Source: UBA8752 sp042095055
Lineage (GTDB): Bacteria > Bacteroidota > Bacteroidia > Flavobacteriales_D > Sanyastnellaceae
DNA: 64,000 nt
Reading direction: 5' to 3'
Assembly (NCBI GenBank): GCA_042095055.1
Contig: JBELBZ010000006.1
Coordinates: forward strand, 1 to 64,000
Below the pieces are notes generated by a model that ran no database searches, was not told the origin of the DNA, and saw only the letters and a list, made by a program, of their open reading frames with translations. Of this stretch, positions 52,544 through 60,838 are shown one piece after another. Position 1 is the first letter of the stretch. The number at the start of each line of letters is the position of its first letter. Both the position numbers and the translations under genes were made by a program.

Positions 52544-52837
52544 TTAAGCCGCGCGGTTCCTGACTTTTTCGAGCTGCCTGCGCAAAGCTTCTGCAGCATC
52601 TGAGGCCGCTTCTTCAAAAGAGGTTGCCTTGCGGCTGCTGAACACATCTGAACCCGGAACATTGAGCTTCACTTCCACGCATTTGTTTTCGCGGTCCTGG
52701 TCTTTGTCGAGCCTCAAAAAAACATCAGCTGCGATAATTCCGGGATGAAAAAGCGTCAGCTTGTTGAGTTTATCCTGGATGAACTCGATCAAGGAACCAT
52801 CGGCCTTGAAATGAATGGACTGGACTTGTATTTGCAT
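52544..52837 (-). CDS. hpf: Ribosome hibernation promoting factor / RaiA-like (short form)
   Basis: A 97-residue protein of the HPF/YfiA family that binds the 30S subunit in resting cells. MQIQVQSIHFKADGSLIEFIQDKLNKL (in pieces), VFLRLDKDQDRENKCVEVKLNVPG and FEEAASDAAEALRRQLEKVRNR correspond to the conserved beta-alpha-beta fold and C-terminal helix. No long-HPF C-terminal dimerisation domain is present. The ATG at 52835-52837 is used because the family begins with MQI/MQV; three codons upstream another ATG is in frame. Starts 23 bases after the xer gene. Confidence 0.93.
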   Translation of the reverse strand: MQIQVQSIHFKADGSLIEFIQDKLNKLTLFHPGIIAADVFLRLDKDQDRENKCVEVKLNVPGSDVFSSRKATSFEEAASDAAEALRRQLEKVRNRAA

Positions 52838-52860
52838 GTAAACCACTTGAGGGTGAGACC

Positions 52861-53766
52861 TTAGAAAATGCCTCGCGTATCAAGTGGTGATCCTTTGTGC
52901 GCGTCCTTCATGCGACTCGTTGTCACGTGGGTATAGTGCTGGGTCGCATTCAAACTGCTGTGCCCAAGCAACTCTTTCACCGCGTTGATGTCTGCTCCGC
53001 GGTTCAACAAATGCGTAGCAAACGAGTGCCTAATGACGTGCGCACTACACTTGCTAAGCGAGCTCGCTTCTGTAATGTAGTGATTAACGCGACGGTAAAC
53101 AAACGCGGGGTACAGCTCTCTTCCGCCATCCGTAACGAGCAACCGCTCACTGTCTCCGGGGCGCGAACGCATGTACAATTCTGCTTGATCAATGGTATCG
53201 TCCGATATGGGGATGTAGCGGTCCTTGCCTCCCTTGCCCGTGACCTTGATGTTTTTGCGGCTGACGTTGACATCAGCATGGCGCAATGTGATCAACTCGT
53301 CTTGTCTCACTCCTGTTTCATACAACAGGGTCATCATGAGCCGGTCACGCATGCCTGACCAGCTTTTGGGAAACACAGACCCGTCGAGCAAGGAAACCAT
53401 GTTGCGCTCGGGAACCACTTCCCGGACACGCTTCTCAAGTTTGGGCAATGAAACACCGTTGCTGGGGTCTCTGTCGGTGTAAGACATCCGACGGGCGAAC
53501 CTATTGAAGGTTCGGAACGCACTCACTTTGCGGTGAATGGTGCGGGGGCTGCGCCCCTCTTTCATCATGTTCACAATCCACGACCTGACCCATTCCCCTT
53601 CAATGCCAATCAAGGAGTCGTGCTCGTATTGATCTGCGAGAAACCGTTGAAATTGATTCAGGTCTGAACGATAGCAACGTAGGGTGTGAACACTGCCTCT
53701 TTTCTCCTTCTCGAGAAAGTGCAGGAAGGCCAGTAAAGGCGATTGGGCAGTGGATGAACTTGACAT
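52861..53766 (-). CDS. Tyrosine recombinase XerC/XerD-like
   Basis: A 301-residue site-specific recombinase. N-terminal SAM-like DNA-binding domain (residues 8-90) and the catalytic domain with Arg in ETGVRQDELITL, Lys in GKGGKDRYIP, His and Arg in HVIRHSFATHLLNRG, His in LGHSSLNATQHYTH and the nucleophile Tyr in the same segment (Y about residue 280). In Bacteroidota a gene of this type beside rpsU and hpf is the conserved chromosome-dimer resolvase rather than a mobile integrase; the housekeeping neighbourhood supports this. Whether it is called XerC or XerD cannot be decided from sequence alone. Confidence 0.93.
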   Translation of the reverse strand: MSSSSTAQSPLLAFLHFLEKEKRGSVHTLRCYRSDLNQFQRFLADQYEHDSLIGIEGEWVRSWIVNMMKEGRSPRTIHRKVSAFRTFNRFARRMSYTDRDPSNGVSLPKLEKRVREVVPERNMVSLLDGSVFPKSWSGMRDRLMMTLLYETGVRQDELITLRHADVNVSRKNIKVTGKGGKDRYIPISDDTIDQAELYMRSRPGDSERLLVTDGGRELYPAFVYRRVNHYITEASSLSKCSAHVIRHSFATHLLNRGADINAVKELLGHSSLNATQHYTHVTTSRMKDAHKGSPLDTRGIF

Positions 53767-53818
53767 TTTGGTTTGGTCAAGGCGAATATTACCCTACCAA
53801 ACCAAATACTCCAAATTA

Positions 53819-54007
53819 TCACCCCATCAATGCCTTCTTGTTTTTGTAAACGGCCTTCTTCATCGCTTCACGACGAACCGTCTTGGGCTTTACGTACTCT
53901 TTTCGGGCCCGGAGCATACGCCCGGTTTTCGTGCGATCGAACTTTTTCTTGAAACGCTTAAGCGCCCGTTCGATGTTTTCTCCCTCCTTGACCGGAATGA
54001 TAAGCAT
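53819..54007 (-). CDS. rpsU: 30S ribosomal protein S21
   Basis: A 62-residue basic protein: MLIIPVKEGENIERALKRFKKKFDRTKTGRMLRARKEYVKP (in pieces) is the S21 core, with a Lys-rich tail. In Bacteroidota S21 has been linked with the anti-Shine-Dalgarno occlusion of the ribosome together with S18 and S6, which fits the rarity of SD sequences here. A TATCTTCG box lies 17 bases upstream. Confidence 0.97.
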   Translation of the reverse strand: MLIIPVKEGENIERALKRFKKKFDRTKTGRMLRARKEYVKPKTVRREAMKKAVYKNKKALMG

Positions 54008-54024
54008 GGCTAAAAATTGGGTCG

Positions 54025-54032
54025 CGAAGATA
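54025..54032 (-). promoter_or_regulatory. Candidate -7 element (TATCTTCG) for rpsU
   Basis: On the minus strand TATCTTCG differs from TAnnTTTG at one base, 17 bases before the rpsU ATG. The same TAnnTTCG variant appears before tRNA-Leu, purB, smpB and pyrF. Confidence 0.4.
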
Positions 54033-54062
54033 GCTGATTTTACCTAAAACCAATGCCCTTTC

Positions 54063-55226
54063 CTACGAATCTGATGAATGCGGGCCGTTTTTGACCAATC
54101 CCCGCGAGATGACCAGTTTTTGGATCTCCGACGTCCCCTCACCTATGGTGCACAATTTAGAATCCCGGTAGAATTTCTCTACGGGAAAATCCTTGGTGTA
54201 GCCGTATCCGCCGAACACCTGCACCGCATCGGTGGCAATTCTGACACAGGCCTCAGACGCCATGTATTTGGCCATGGCCCCGTAACGCGTGACATCACCT
54301 CCCTGAGCCTTGGCATGGCACGCTTTGGCGATGAGACCTCGAGAGGCTTCCAAATCCACGGCCATGTCCGCGAGCTTGAAGCCTATCCCTTGAAAGTGGG
54401 CAATAGGCTGCCCGAATTGTTCCCGCTGAAGCGCATACTTCCTGGCTGCATCATAGGCTCCACGACCTATGCCAAGGGACAATGCGGCAATTGAAATGCG
54501 CCCACCATCCAAAATTTTCATAGCCTGAATGAAACCATCTCCTTCCTGGCCCAACATATTGGACGATGGAATGCGACAATCCTCAAAAATCAACTCAGCG
54601 GTCTCACTGGAACGCATGCCCAGCTTGTTTTCTTTTTTGCCTCCCTTGAACCCTGGTGTCCCGCGTTCCACAACAAAAGCAGATATGCCACGGCTGTCCA
54701 AAAGTTCTCCAGTGCGCACCAGCACCACCACCACATCTCCACTGATGCCGTGGGTGATCCAATTCTTGGTTCCGTTCAGCACCCAATCGTCTCCGTCCCG
54801 CACGGCTGTGCAGCGCATGCGCATCGCGTCGGAGCCCGTGCCGGCCTCTGTAAGCCCCCAAGCACCAATGTGCTCACCAGCCGCCAGTTTGGGCAGGTAC
54901 CGCTGCTTTTGATCTTCGTTTCCAAAGGTCAAAATGTGGTTCGTACACAAGCTGTTGTGCGCGGCCATACTGAGGCCAATGGAACCGCACACCGCCGCGA
55001 GCTCTTCGATGGCTGCAACGTATTCGGGATAATCCAACCCGATTCCACCATATTGCTCAGGCACCAGCATGCCCATGAGTCCCAGCTCCCCCATCTTTCC
55101 GAACAATGCTCTCGGAAAATGCTGCCTCTCGTCCCAATCGAGGATGTGCTGCTCCATTTCTTGTGCAGCGAAATCTCTCACCATGCTTCTGATGGCAGAG
55201 AGGGTGTCGTTTTCCTGGAAGGTCAT
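54063..55226 (-). CDS. Acyl-CoA dehydrogenase
   Basis: A 387-residue flavoenzyme introducing a 2,3 double bond into acyl-CoA. GVPEQYGGIGLDYPEY-like segment (MLVPEQYGGIGLDY), flavin-binding GAWGLTEAGTGSDAMRM and TKNWITHGISGDVVVVLV, RREQFGQPIAHFQGI-like QREQFGQPIAHFQGI, VQVFGGYGYTKDFPVEKFYRDSKL, and the catalytic base Glu in CTIGEGTSEIQ (about residue 365), which is the position used by short-chain and branched/glutaryl-type enzymes. Chain-length preference cannot be read with certainty. It follows the ComEA-like gene after 39 bases on the minus strand. Confidence 0.96.
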   Translation of the reverse strand: MTFQENDTLSAIRSMVRDFAAQEMEQHILDWDERQHFPRALFGKMGELGLMGMLVPEQYGGIGLDYPEYVAAIEELAAVCGSIGLSMAAHNSLCTNHILTFGNEDQKQRYLPKLAAGEHIGAWGLTEAGTGSDAMRMRCTAVRDGDDWVLNGTKNWITHGISGDVVVVLVRTGELLDSRGISAFVVERGTPGFKGGKKENKLGMRSSETAELIFEDCRIPSSNMLGQEGDGFIQAMKILDGGRISIAALSLGIGRGAYDAARKYALQREQFGQPIAHFQGIGFKLADMAVDLEASRGLIAKACHAKAQGGDVTRYGAMAKYMASEACVRIATDAVQVFGGYGYTKDFPVEKFYRDSKLCTIGEGTSEIQKLVISRGLVKNGPHSSDS

Positions 55227-55265
55227 TTCGTCCGGGTTTTGTGCAAAGGTCGACCAAAGCCTCCT

Positions 55266-56237
55266 TCATTCATGACGGCAAGGGCAGAGATAATGTGACA
55301 GCAACCTTGACTGGGCTGAATCGAGTATGGGATGCGCCAACAATTGACTCCGAGCCCCTTTGTGGTGATGAACATAACGTTCCAATACCCGCGCTGATTT
55401 GGGATTGAGGCCCGGCAACGAAAGCCATTGATCCAGCGACAAGGTGTCCGCGCAGCGACAGGACACACGTCCCGCATCAGCCGTCAAAAGCGGCGACAGA
55501 GCAGTGGCCAAACTGTCCCAACCATCCAATGCCTCGGTCAGCTGGCTCATTTCAGCAAAACCTCCCCACCGCCTGCGTGCTGCCAAAATTCTTCCCGTAA
55601 CCCATGGACCTATGCCATGAACCGACAACAGGGTCAGGCTATCTGCGACATTAATGTCAAGCGGCATGACAGGTGTGACCTCACAAGACGTGGCAGCAGC
55701 CTCGTGGGCCGTGGCCCGCTCGCCTAATGATGCCGAAGGGGTCCGAGCAGGGCGAGTACGACGGTCCTCTTCGTTCCGAGTGGCCGCCTTTTGATGGAAG
55801 CTCGGGTCAAATTGAAGAGCGGCCTCATAATGGTCCATCCACCCCTCTGGCAGCGCCCGCATGCGGCTCAAAGTCCTTTGATCCCGAATGCCGCCAACGG
55901 CCCTATTGTAGCGCACTGCAGCCCTGGCTTGCAGAGGAGAAAGCCCCAGGTTAACCCAACCGGCAGAATCCAACGCCCCCACCATTATGGGCCCCGTTGC
56001 GGCATCAAACCGCAGCGCACCATTTGCCTTCTGCCCTTCATGGGACCAAGAACCCTTGGCGCCATCTGGGGAGAGCAGCGGCCCAGGCATGGATTCCAAG
56101 GCCCGCAATACGTCGCTGACGGCCAATGGCTCCAAAACTACAGGGTTCAATGCCCTCCAACCTTCAACCCATAGGCAGACCAACACCGCCACTCCGCACC
56201 ATAAGGTGCCGAGGCGTTCACTTCTCAATATGTGCAT
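55266..56237 (-). CDS. Helix-hairpin-helix protein, ComEA-like
   Basis: A 323-residue protein with an N-terminal membrane segment (LGTLWCGVAVLVCLWVEGW) and three helix-hairpin-helix-like units: WVNLGLSPLQARAAVRYNRAVGG (about residues 92-115), INVADSLTLLSVHGIGPWVTGRILAARRRWGGF (about 195-227, the classical HhH pattern) and LDQWLSLPGLNPKSARVLERYVHHH (about 268-292). The middle is low-complexity (PARTPSASLGERATAHEAAATS). ComEA proteins bind DNA at the cell surface during transformation; Bacteroidota homologues usually look like this one, but competence is not proven. Ends 39 bases before the acyl-CoA dehydrogenase. Confidence 0.85.
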   Translation of the reverse strand: MHILRSERLGTLWCGVAVLVCLWVEGWRALNPVVLEPLAVSDVLRALESMPGPLLSPDGAKGSWSHEGQKANGALRFDAATGPIMVGALDSAGWVNLGLSPLQARAAVRYNRAVGGIRDQRTLSRMRALPEGWMDHYEAALQFDPSFHQKAATRNEEDRRTRPARTPSASLGERATAHEAAATSCEVTPVMPLDINVADSLTLLSVHGIGPWVTGRILAARRRWGGFAEMSQLTEALDGWDSLATALSPLLTADAGRVSCRCADTLSLDQWLSLPGLNPKSARVLERYVHHHKGARSQLLAHPILDSAQSRLLSHYLCPCRHE

Positions 56238-56254
56238 GCCCTCAGGGCAGAGCG

Positions 56255-57799
56255 TCAGTCGAAACGCTTGATCTCACCTGACTTTACCCGATTGAGGTAA
56301 TCGCCGAGATCGGCTTTGACCTCTCCAGCGAGGAAATACAATCCCAAAACGTTGGGGAAGCACATCGCGAAAATCATGGCATCGCCGAAGTCAAACACAC
56401 TGCTTGCACTGATGGCGCTTCCGACAACCACAAACACGCAAAAGACCGCCTTGTAGCTCAAGTCTGCTGCCTTTGTTTCACCGAACAGATAGGTCCACGC
56501 CTTGAGCCCGTAGTAGCTCCATGAAATCATGGTCGACAAGGCAAACAAAATGACCGCCAAAGACAATACCACGGGGAACCAGGAAATGCTCTGCTCAAAC
56601 GCGCTTGAGGTCAAGCCAATGGCGTTCAAAGACCCAGACTGGGCACTCTCAAGGACCGTCGCCGCATCGAATTGACCGTAGTCTGTGATCACAATCACCA
56701 ACGCGGTCATGGTGCAAATCACCACTGTATCAATAAACGGCTCGAGCAAGGCCACGATGCCTTCGCTCACAGGCTCGTCTGTTTTGGCAGCACTGTGTGC
56801 GATGGATGCAGAACCGATACCGGCCTCATTTGAAAAGGCGGCACGGCGAATGCCCTGAATCAATACTCCCACCAAACCTCCGTACATCGCCTCGGTATCA
56901 AATGCGCCGGAAAGAATCCGCCCAAAAGCAGCGGGAACCGCACCCAAGTTGGTCAGGATGACCCACAGCGCACCCAAGATGTAGATGCCCACCATAAAAG
57001 GCACAATCTTGTCCGTCACCTTCGCGATGGACTTGATGCCCCCCAGAATCACAATGCCGACGACCACCGCCATCACAACGCCAAAAATCCACCCTTGGCC
57101 ATAGAACATACTCGACTCACCACCCGTAACCGCAATCAACTGCTGCGTCGCCTGGTTGATTTGGACCATGTTGCCACCACCAAACGAACCTCCAATGCAG
57201 GCCACGGCAAACAGGGCGGCCAAGACCTTGCCCAGTCCGCCCATGTTCTTCTTGGCGAGACCATCCCGGAGGTAATACATGGGACCTCCAGAGACTGAAC
57301 CATCTTCGTTTTGACGGCGGTACTTGAGGCCAAGGGTGCACTCGACAAACTTGCTGCTCATGCCAAACAACCCCGCGATGATCATCCAAAAGGTGGCACC
57401 GGGGCCACCGAGTGATACTGCCACTGCCACACCTGCGATGTTGCCTACACCCACCGTGCCGCTCAGGGCAGCTGTCAGCGCTTGAAAGTGCGACACCTCA
57501 CCCTGGTGATTGGGGTCGTCATACTTGCCCCGAACCACATCGAGCGCGTGCTTGAATGCCCGGATGTTGATGAACTTGAAATAGACGGTAAAAAAGAGGG
57601 CGCCGACGAAGAGCCAAATGAGGACAAAGGGCACAGTGAACCCGGCAATATCTACCGTCCAAAAAATGACCGAGGTGATGGCATCGGTCACAGGTCCCAT
57701 GACCTCATTGATCGCATCGTCAACAGACGCTGCTGAGGCTGTGAAAGGGAACAAAAAAGGGGCACACAGCGCAAGGCTGGCGGCAATCAGGCGTTTCAT
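56255..57799 (-). CDS. Sodium:alanine symporter (AGCS family)
   Basis: A 514-residue membrane transporter. Unusually it starts with a signal-peptide-like segment (RLIAASLALCAPFLFPFTASAA) before the typical family sequence: ALTAALSGTVGVGNIAGVAVAVSLGGPGATFWMII (in pieces, about residues 105-140), GMSSKFVECTLGLKYR, GGPMYYLRDG, GGGNMVQINQ, and IRRAAFSNEAGIGSASIAHSAAK (about 305-327). These are AGCS hallmarks for Na+-coupled uptake of alanine or glycine. A GGGGC/GCCCC repeat at 57817-57835 lies just upstream of the ATG. Same strand as the K+ channel, 58 bases away. Confidence 0.94.
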   Translation of the reverse strand: MKRLIAASLALCAPFLFPFTASAASVDDAINEVMGPVTDAITSVIFWTVDIAGFTVPFVLIWLFVGALFFTVYFKFINIRAFKHALDVVRGKYDDPNHQGEVSHFQALTAALSGTVGVGNIAGVAVAVSLGGPGATFWMIIAGLFGMSSKFVECTLGLKYRRQNEDGSVSGGPMYYLRDGLAKKNMGGLGKVLAALFAVACIGGSFGGGNMVQINQATQQLIAVTGGESSMFYGQGWIFGVVMAVVVGIVILGGIKSIAKVTDKIVPFMVGIYILGALWVILTNLGAVPAAFGRILSGAFDTEAMYGGLVGVLIQGIRRAAFSNEAGIGSASIAHSAAKTDEPVSEGIVALLEPFIDTVVICTMTALVIVITDYGQFDAATVLESAQSGSLNAIGLTSSAFEQSISWFPVVLSLAVILFALSTMISWSYYGLKAWTYLFGETKAADLSYKAVFCVFVVVGSAISASSVFDFGDAMIFAMCFPNVLGLYFLAGEVKADLGDYLNRVKSGEIKRFD

Positions 57800-57857
57800 G
57801 AAGTCGTGCGTTGGATGGGGCGCAATATAGGCCCCACTCTACAGCGTGCAGGAGATG

Positions 57858-58886
57858 TTACTCCGGAGTTTGCAAACCAAACAATCTGTTGAGCAAACGC
57901 AGCTGCTGATCGCTGCCGAGCACAAACAGTTTGCAGGCGTTGTCCAGCGGTGTCTCAGGACCGGGGTTGATGATAAACTCTCCCTCGGAGGTCTTCACCC
58001 CAATGACATTGACACCAATCCGATTGCGCGCATCAACCTCTCCCAGTGTCGGCAACCTGAATTCAGGGGGCAAATCCTTGACATCCACTTCCTCAAGGTT
58101 CACAGCGTCCTTGCCCTGAATCCGAATGTGGTCGATGAAGTCCATCACGTCGGGATTGGCCACCAAAGAGGCCATGTGTGCACCGCCCACAGTGTCGGGC
58201 ATGATGACATTGTCCGCTCCTGCGCGTCGCAATTTGGCCTGTGAGCCCGCTTGAGAAGCCCTGCTGATGATGACGGCGTCCGGATTGTGCTCCCGCACTG
58301 AAAGCACTGTGTAGAGGTTGTCCGCATCGCTCGGCAAGGTGCAGATGACCGCCCTGGCATGGTCCACCCCCGCAGCGATCAACCGGTCGTCGCGCGTCGC
58401 ATCTCCCGCAATCACGAGCGGCGTCAAGTCATCGCGCAGATGGCCGACCAGCTCTTCGTCTTTTTCGACGATGACCGCTGTGTATCCCTTGGATGTCAAG
58501 TCGGCGTAAGCCTTTTCGCCCACACGGCCGTAGCCGCAGACGATGACATGTTGCTTGAGGTTGTCGATGGTGCGTTCCAATTTCCTGGCTTTGAAGAGGT
58601 CCCTGTATTCCCCCGCCACGAAGTAAGTCGTGATCGCGGAAATCGTGTAAGCGAATGTACCGATGGAGAAGATGATGAGCAGCGATGTGAACACCATGCC
58701 ATTGGGGCTGAGTTCATGCACCTCCCGAAAGCCCACTGTACTGACCGTGATCATGGTCATGTAAAAGGCCTCGATGAAGGTGTACTCTTCCAGCAGCATA
58801 AAGCCCACGCTCCCCACCACGATAACCAGGGCTACAATGGCCAGCGAAAAGGCAATTCGAGTGAAGGACTTGAAGCGGTAGTACAC
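57858..58886 (-). CDS. TrkA-N (RCK) potassium channel protein
   Basis: A 342-residue two-helix channel. TM1 about residues 12-33, pore loop with TMITVSTVGFREVHELSPNG (filter TVGFRE, residues about 50-55, rather than TVGYGD), TM2 about 64-88, then the RCK domain with NAD-binding VIVCGYGRVGEKAYADL, IAGDATRDDRLIAAGVDHARAVIC and a C-terminal RCK part (GEFIINPGPETPLDNACKLFVLGSDQQLRLL). The filter variant is seen in some bacterial relatives, but the missing second glycine makes ion selectivity uncertain. Starts nine bases after pyrF. Confidence 0.9.
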   Translation of the reverse strand: MYYRFKSFTRIAFSLAIVALVIVVGSVGFMLLEEYTFIEAFYMTMITVSTVGFREVHELSPNGMVFTSLLIIFSIGTFAYTISAITTYFVAGEYRDLFKARKLERTIDNLKQHVIVCGYGRVGEKAYADLTSKGYTAVIVEKDEELVGHLRDDLTPLVIAGDATRDDRLIAAGVDHARAVICTLPSDADNLYTVLSVREHNPDAVIISRASQAGSQAKLRRAGADNVIMPDTVGGAHMASLVANPDVMDFIDHIRIQGKDAVNLEEVDVKDLPPEFRLPTLGEVDARNRIGVNVIGVKTSEGEFIINPGPETPLDNACKLFVLGSDQQLRLLNRLFGLQTPE

Positions 58887-58895
58887 GTCGGGAAA

Positions 58896-59717
58896 TTAAC
58901 GGTTGGAAGCCAAAGCTGTGGACATCGCGCCTTGAATACGTTGGGCTTCTTTTCTCGCGGCCTCTGCAAAGTCTTGGCCATCGGATGCATAAAGCAAGCT
59001 TCGCCCCACATTGACCAGCAGACCTCCGGCCAAATCTTCTGCCCAACCAGCCTTGCAGACCTGCTCCAATGACCCCCCTTGGGCCCCCACTCCCGGCACC
59101 AATAAAAAGCGGTCAGGCGCTGCTGCGCGGCATTGCGCCAACAGTTCAGGACGTGTGGCTCCGACCACATACATCAACCGCTCGGCACCTTGATAGGTCC
59201 GGCTCACTTCAAAAACGCGTCGCCACAGGGGCGAGCCCTGCTCAGAACCGTGAAATTCGAAGTCTTCGGCACCCGGATTGGACGTGGCTGCCAACAAGAT
59301 GGTCCACTTGTCCTGAAACGCCAGAAAAGGTTCGACGCTGTCCCGCCCCATGTAAGGAGCCACCGTCACCGCATCTGCACCCCACTGCTCGAACGCGGCT
59401 TGGGCATAGCGGGTGGCCGTATTGCCTATGTCACCCCGCTTGGCATCGGCGATGCGCAGGCAACCCTCTGGGATCGCCTCTAACGTCTTGCTGAGCACAT
59501 CCCACCCGACGGACCCCATGGCCTCATAAAAGGCCACATTGGGCTTGTAGGCCACCGCCAGGTCTGCGGTCGCATCAATGATGGCCCGGTTAAAGCGCAA
59601 CACCGCTTCAGGTCCGGCACCCAAATGCTGCGGCATTTTGTCCGGATCGGGGTCGAGGCCTACGCATAGAAAAGACGACTTCCTTCGAATCGTATTGACG
59701 AGCTGCTGAACATCCAT
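58896..59717 (-). CDS. pyrF: Orotidine 5'-phosphate decarboxylase (type 2)
   Basis: A 273-residue enzyme making UMP. FLCVGLDPDPDKMP, NRAIIDATADLAVAYKPNVAFYEAMG, the catalytic lysine motif DAKRGDIGNTA (about residue 95), VTVAPYMGRDSVEPF and the phosphate-binding LLVPGVGAQGGS place it in the PyrF type 2 group. A TATCTTCG box at 59724-59731 (minus) is only six bases before the ATG, suggesting an own promoter with a near-leaderless messenger. The stop of prfA is 31 bases upstream. Confidence 0.96.
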   Translation of the reverse strand: MDVQQLVNTIRRKSSFLCVGLDPDPDKMPQHLGAGPEAVLRFNRAIIDATADLAVAYKPNVAFYEAMGSVGWDVLSKTLEAIPEGCLRIADAKRGDIGNTATRYAQAAFEQWGADAVTVAPYMGRDSVEPFLAFQDKWTILLAATSNPGAEDFEFHGSEQGSPLWRRVFEVSRTYQGAERLMYVVGATRPELLAQCRAAAPDRFLLVPGVGAQGGSLEQVCKAGWAEDLAGGLLVNVGRSLLYASDGQDFAEAARKEAQRIQGAMSTALASNR

Positions 59718-59748
59718 GGACGGCGAAGATATCGCGGAAGACTCCCGC

Positions 59749-60837
59749 TCAGCTGTCGACCGAAAGGCCCGCTTGTTTCAGGCGCTCTGTGCGCTCCACA
59801 TTCCTCAAAGCTTGGACGATTTCACCCAGATCTCCTGCCAAAACCCGCTCCAGGGCATGAACTGTCAAACCAATCCGATGATCGGTGACCCGCCCCTGTG
59901 GGTAATTGTAAGTGCGGATCTTCCCCGAGCGGTCTCCTGTGCCCACTTGAGACTTCCGCTCTGCGGCCTCTATAGCCCGCCTTTCGCGGTCTGCTGCTTC
60001 CCACAAGCGGGTGCGCAGTACCGTCAAGGCCTGCTCGTAATTTTGATGCTGCGAGCGGCCATCTTGACATTCGACCACCACCCCGGTAGGCAGGTGGGTC
60101 AACCGCACAGCGCTTTCCGTTTTGTTGACGTGCTGCCCCCCTGCCCCGCTGGCGCGAAAGGTGTCCTTGCGCACATCTTTGGTGTTGAGTTCGAAGTCCA
60201 CCACATCGGCCTCAGGGAGGATGGCCACGGTCGCTGCGCTCGTATGAATGCGCCCTTGCGACTCCGTCGCCGGGACCCGTTGAACGCGGTGCGTGCCGCT
60301 TTCGTACTTCAAGAACCCAAACACAGACTGACCTGAAATACGGGCCACAATCTCTTTGAAGCCACCCGCAGTGCCAGGGTGCGCACTGATCGTCTCCAGC
60401 TTCCAACCGTGCCCTTCGGCAAACCGCTGGTACATGCGAAATATGTCCCCCGCCCACAGTGCTGCTTCATCACCACCGGTGCCCGCGCGCACTTCAATGA
60501 CACAGTCTTTGCCGTCACTGGGGTCATCTGGCACCAATGCCTCCTGCAGCGCGCGCCTGAGCTGATCGAGGGATTGGGTCAGGTGGGCCACCTCTTCAGC
60601 CGCCATCTCGCGCAATTCAAGGTCCTCACTCTCTCGGTCGGACTTGGCCTCTTCCAATGCGCTGGCCCACTCCTTGTATTGCTTGACCTGTTCTACGATG
60701 GGCTCGAGCTGCTTGAAATCCCGAATGGCGGACCGGTAAGCAGCGGCGTCTGAAATCACAGAAGGATCAATGACCCGAAGTGAGAGCTCGCGGTAGCGGT
60801 CCTCCAAGGACGACAACTGCTCGAGCAGCCCTTCCAT
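59749..60837 (-). CDS. prfA: Peptide chain release factor 1
   Basis: A 362-residue factor reading UAA and UAG. The N-terminal coiled region (LEDRYRELSLRV), EVRAGTGGDEAALWAGDIFRMY, the tripeptide region VQRVPATESQGRIHTSAATVAILPE (PAT anticodon-like motif), the catalytic GGQ in RASGAGGQHVNKTESAVRL (about residue 233) and the C-terminal RTYNYPQGRVTDHRIG are all present. One base separates it from the purM stop, so they are cotranscribed. Confidence 0.98.
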   Translation of the reverse strand: MEGLLEQLSSLEDRYRELSLRVIDPSVISDAAAYRSAIRDFKQLEPIVEQVKQYKEWASALEEAKSDRESEDLELREMAAEEVAHLTQSLDQLRRALQEALVPDDPSDGKDCVIEVRAGTGGDEAALWAGDIFRMYQRFAEGHGWKLETISAHPGTAGGFKEIVARISGQSVFGFLKYESGTHRVQRVPATESQGRIHTSAATVAILPEADVVDFELNTKDVRKDTFRASGAGGQHVNKTESAVRLTHLPTGVVVECQDGRSQHQNYEQALTVLRTRLWEAADRERRAIEAAERKSQVGTGDRSGKIRTYNYPQGRVTDHRIGLTVHALERVLAGDLGEIVQALRNVERTERLKQAGLSVDS

Positions 60838-60838
60838 T

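Noticed and set aside
53000..53766. Tyrosine recombinase as a sign of a mobile element
   Set aside because: It sits in a conserved housekeeping block with rpsU and hpf, without attachment-site repeats, cargo or phage genes.
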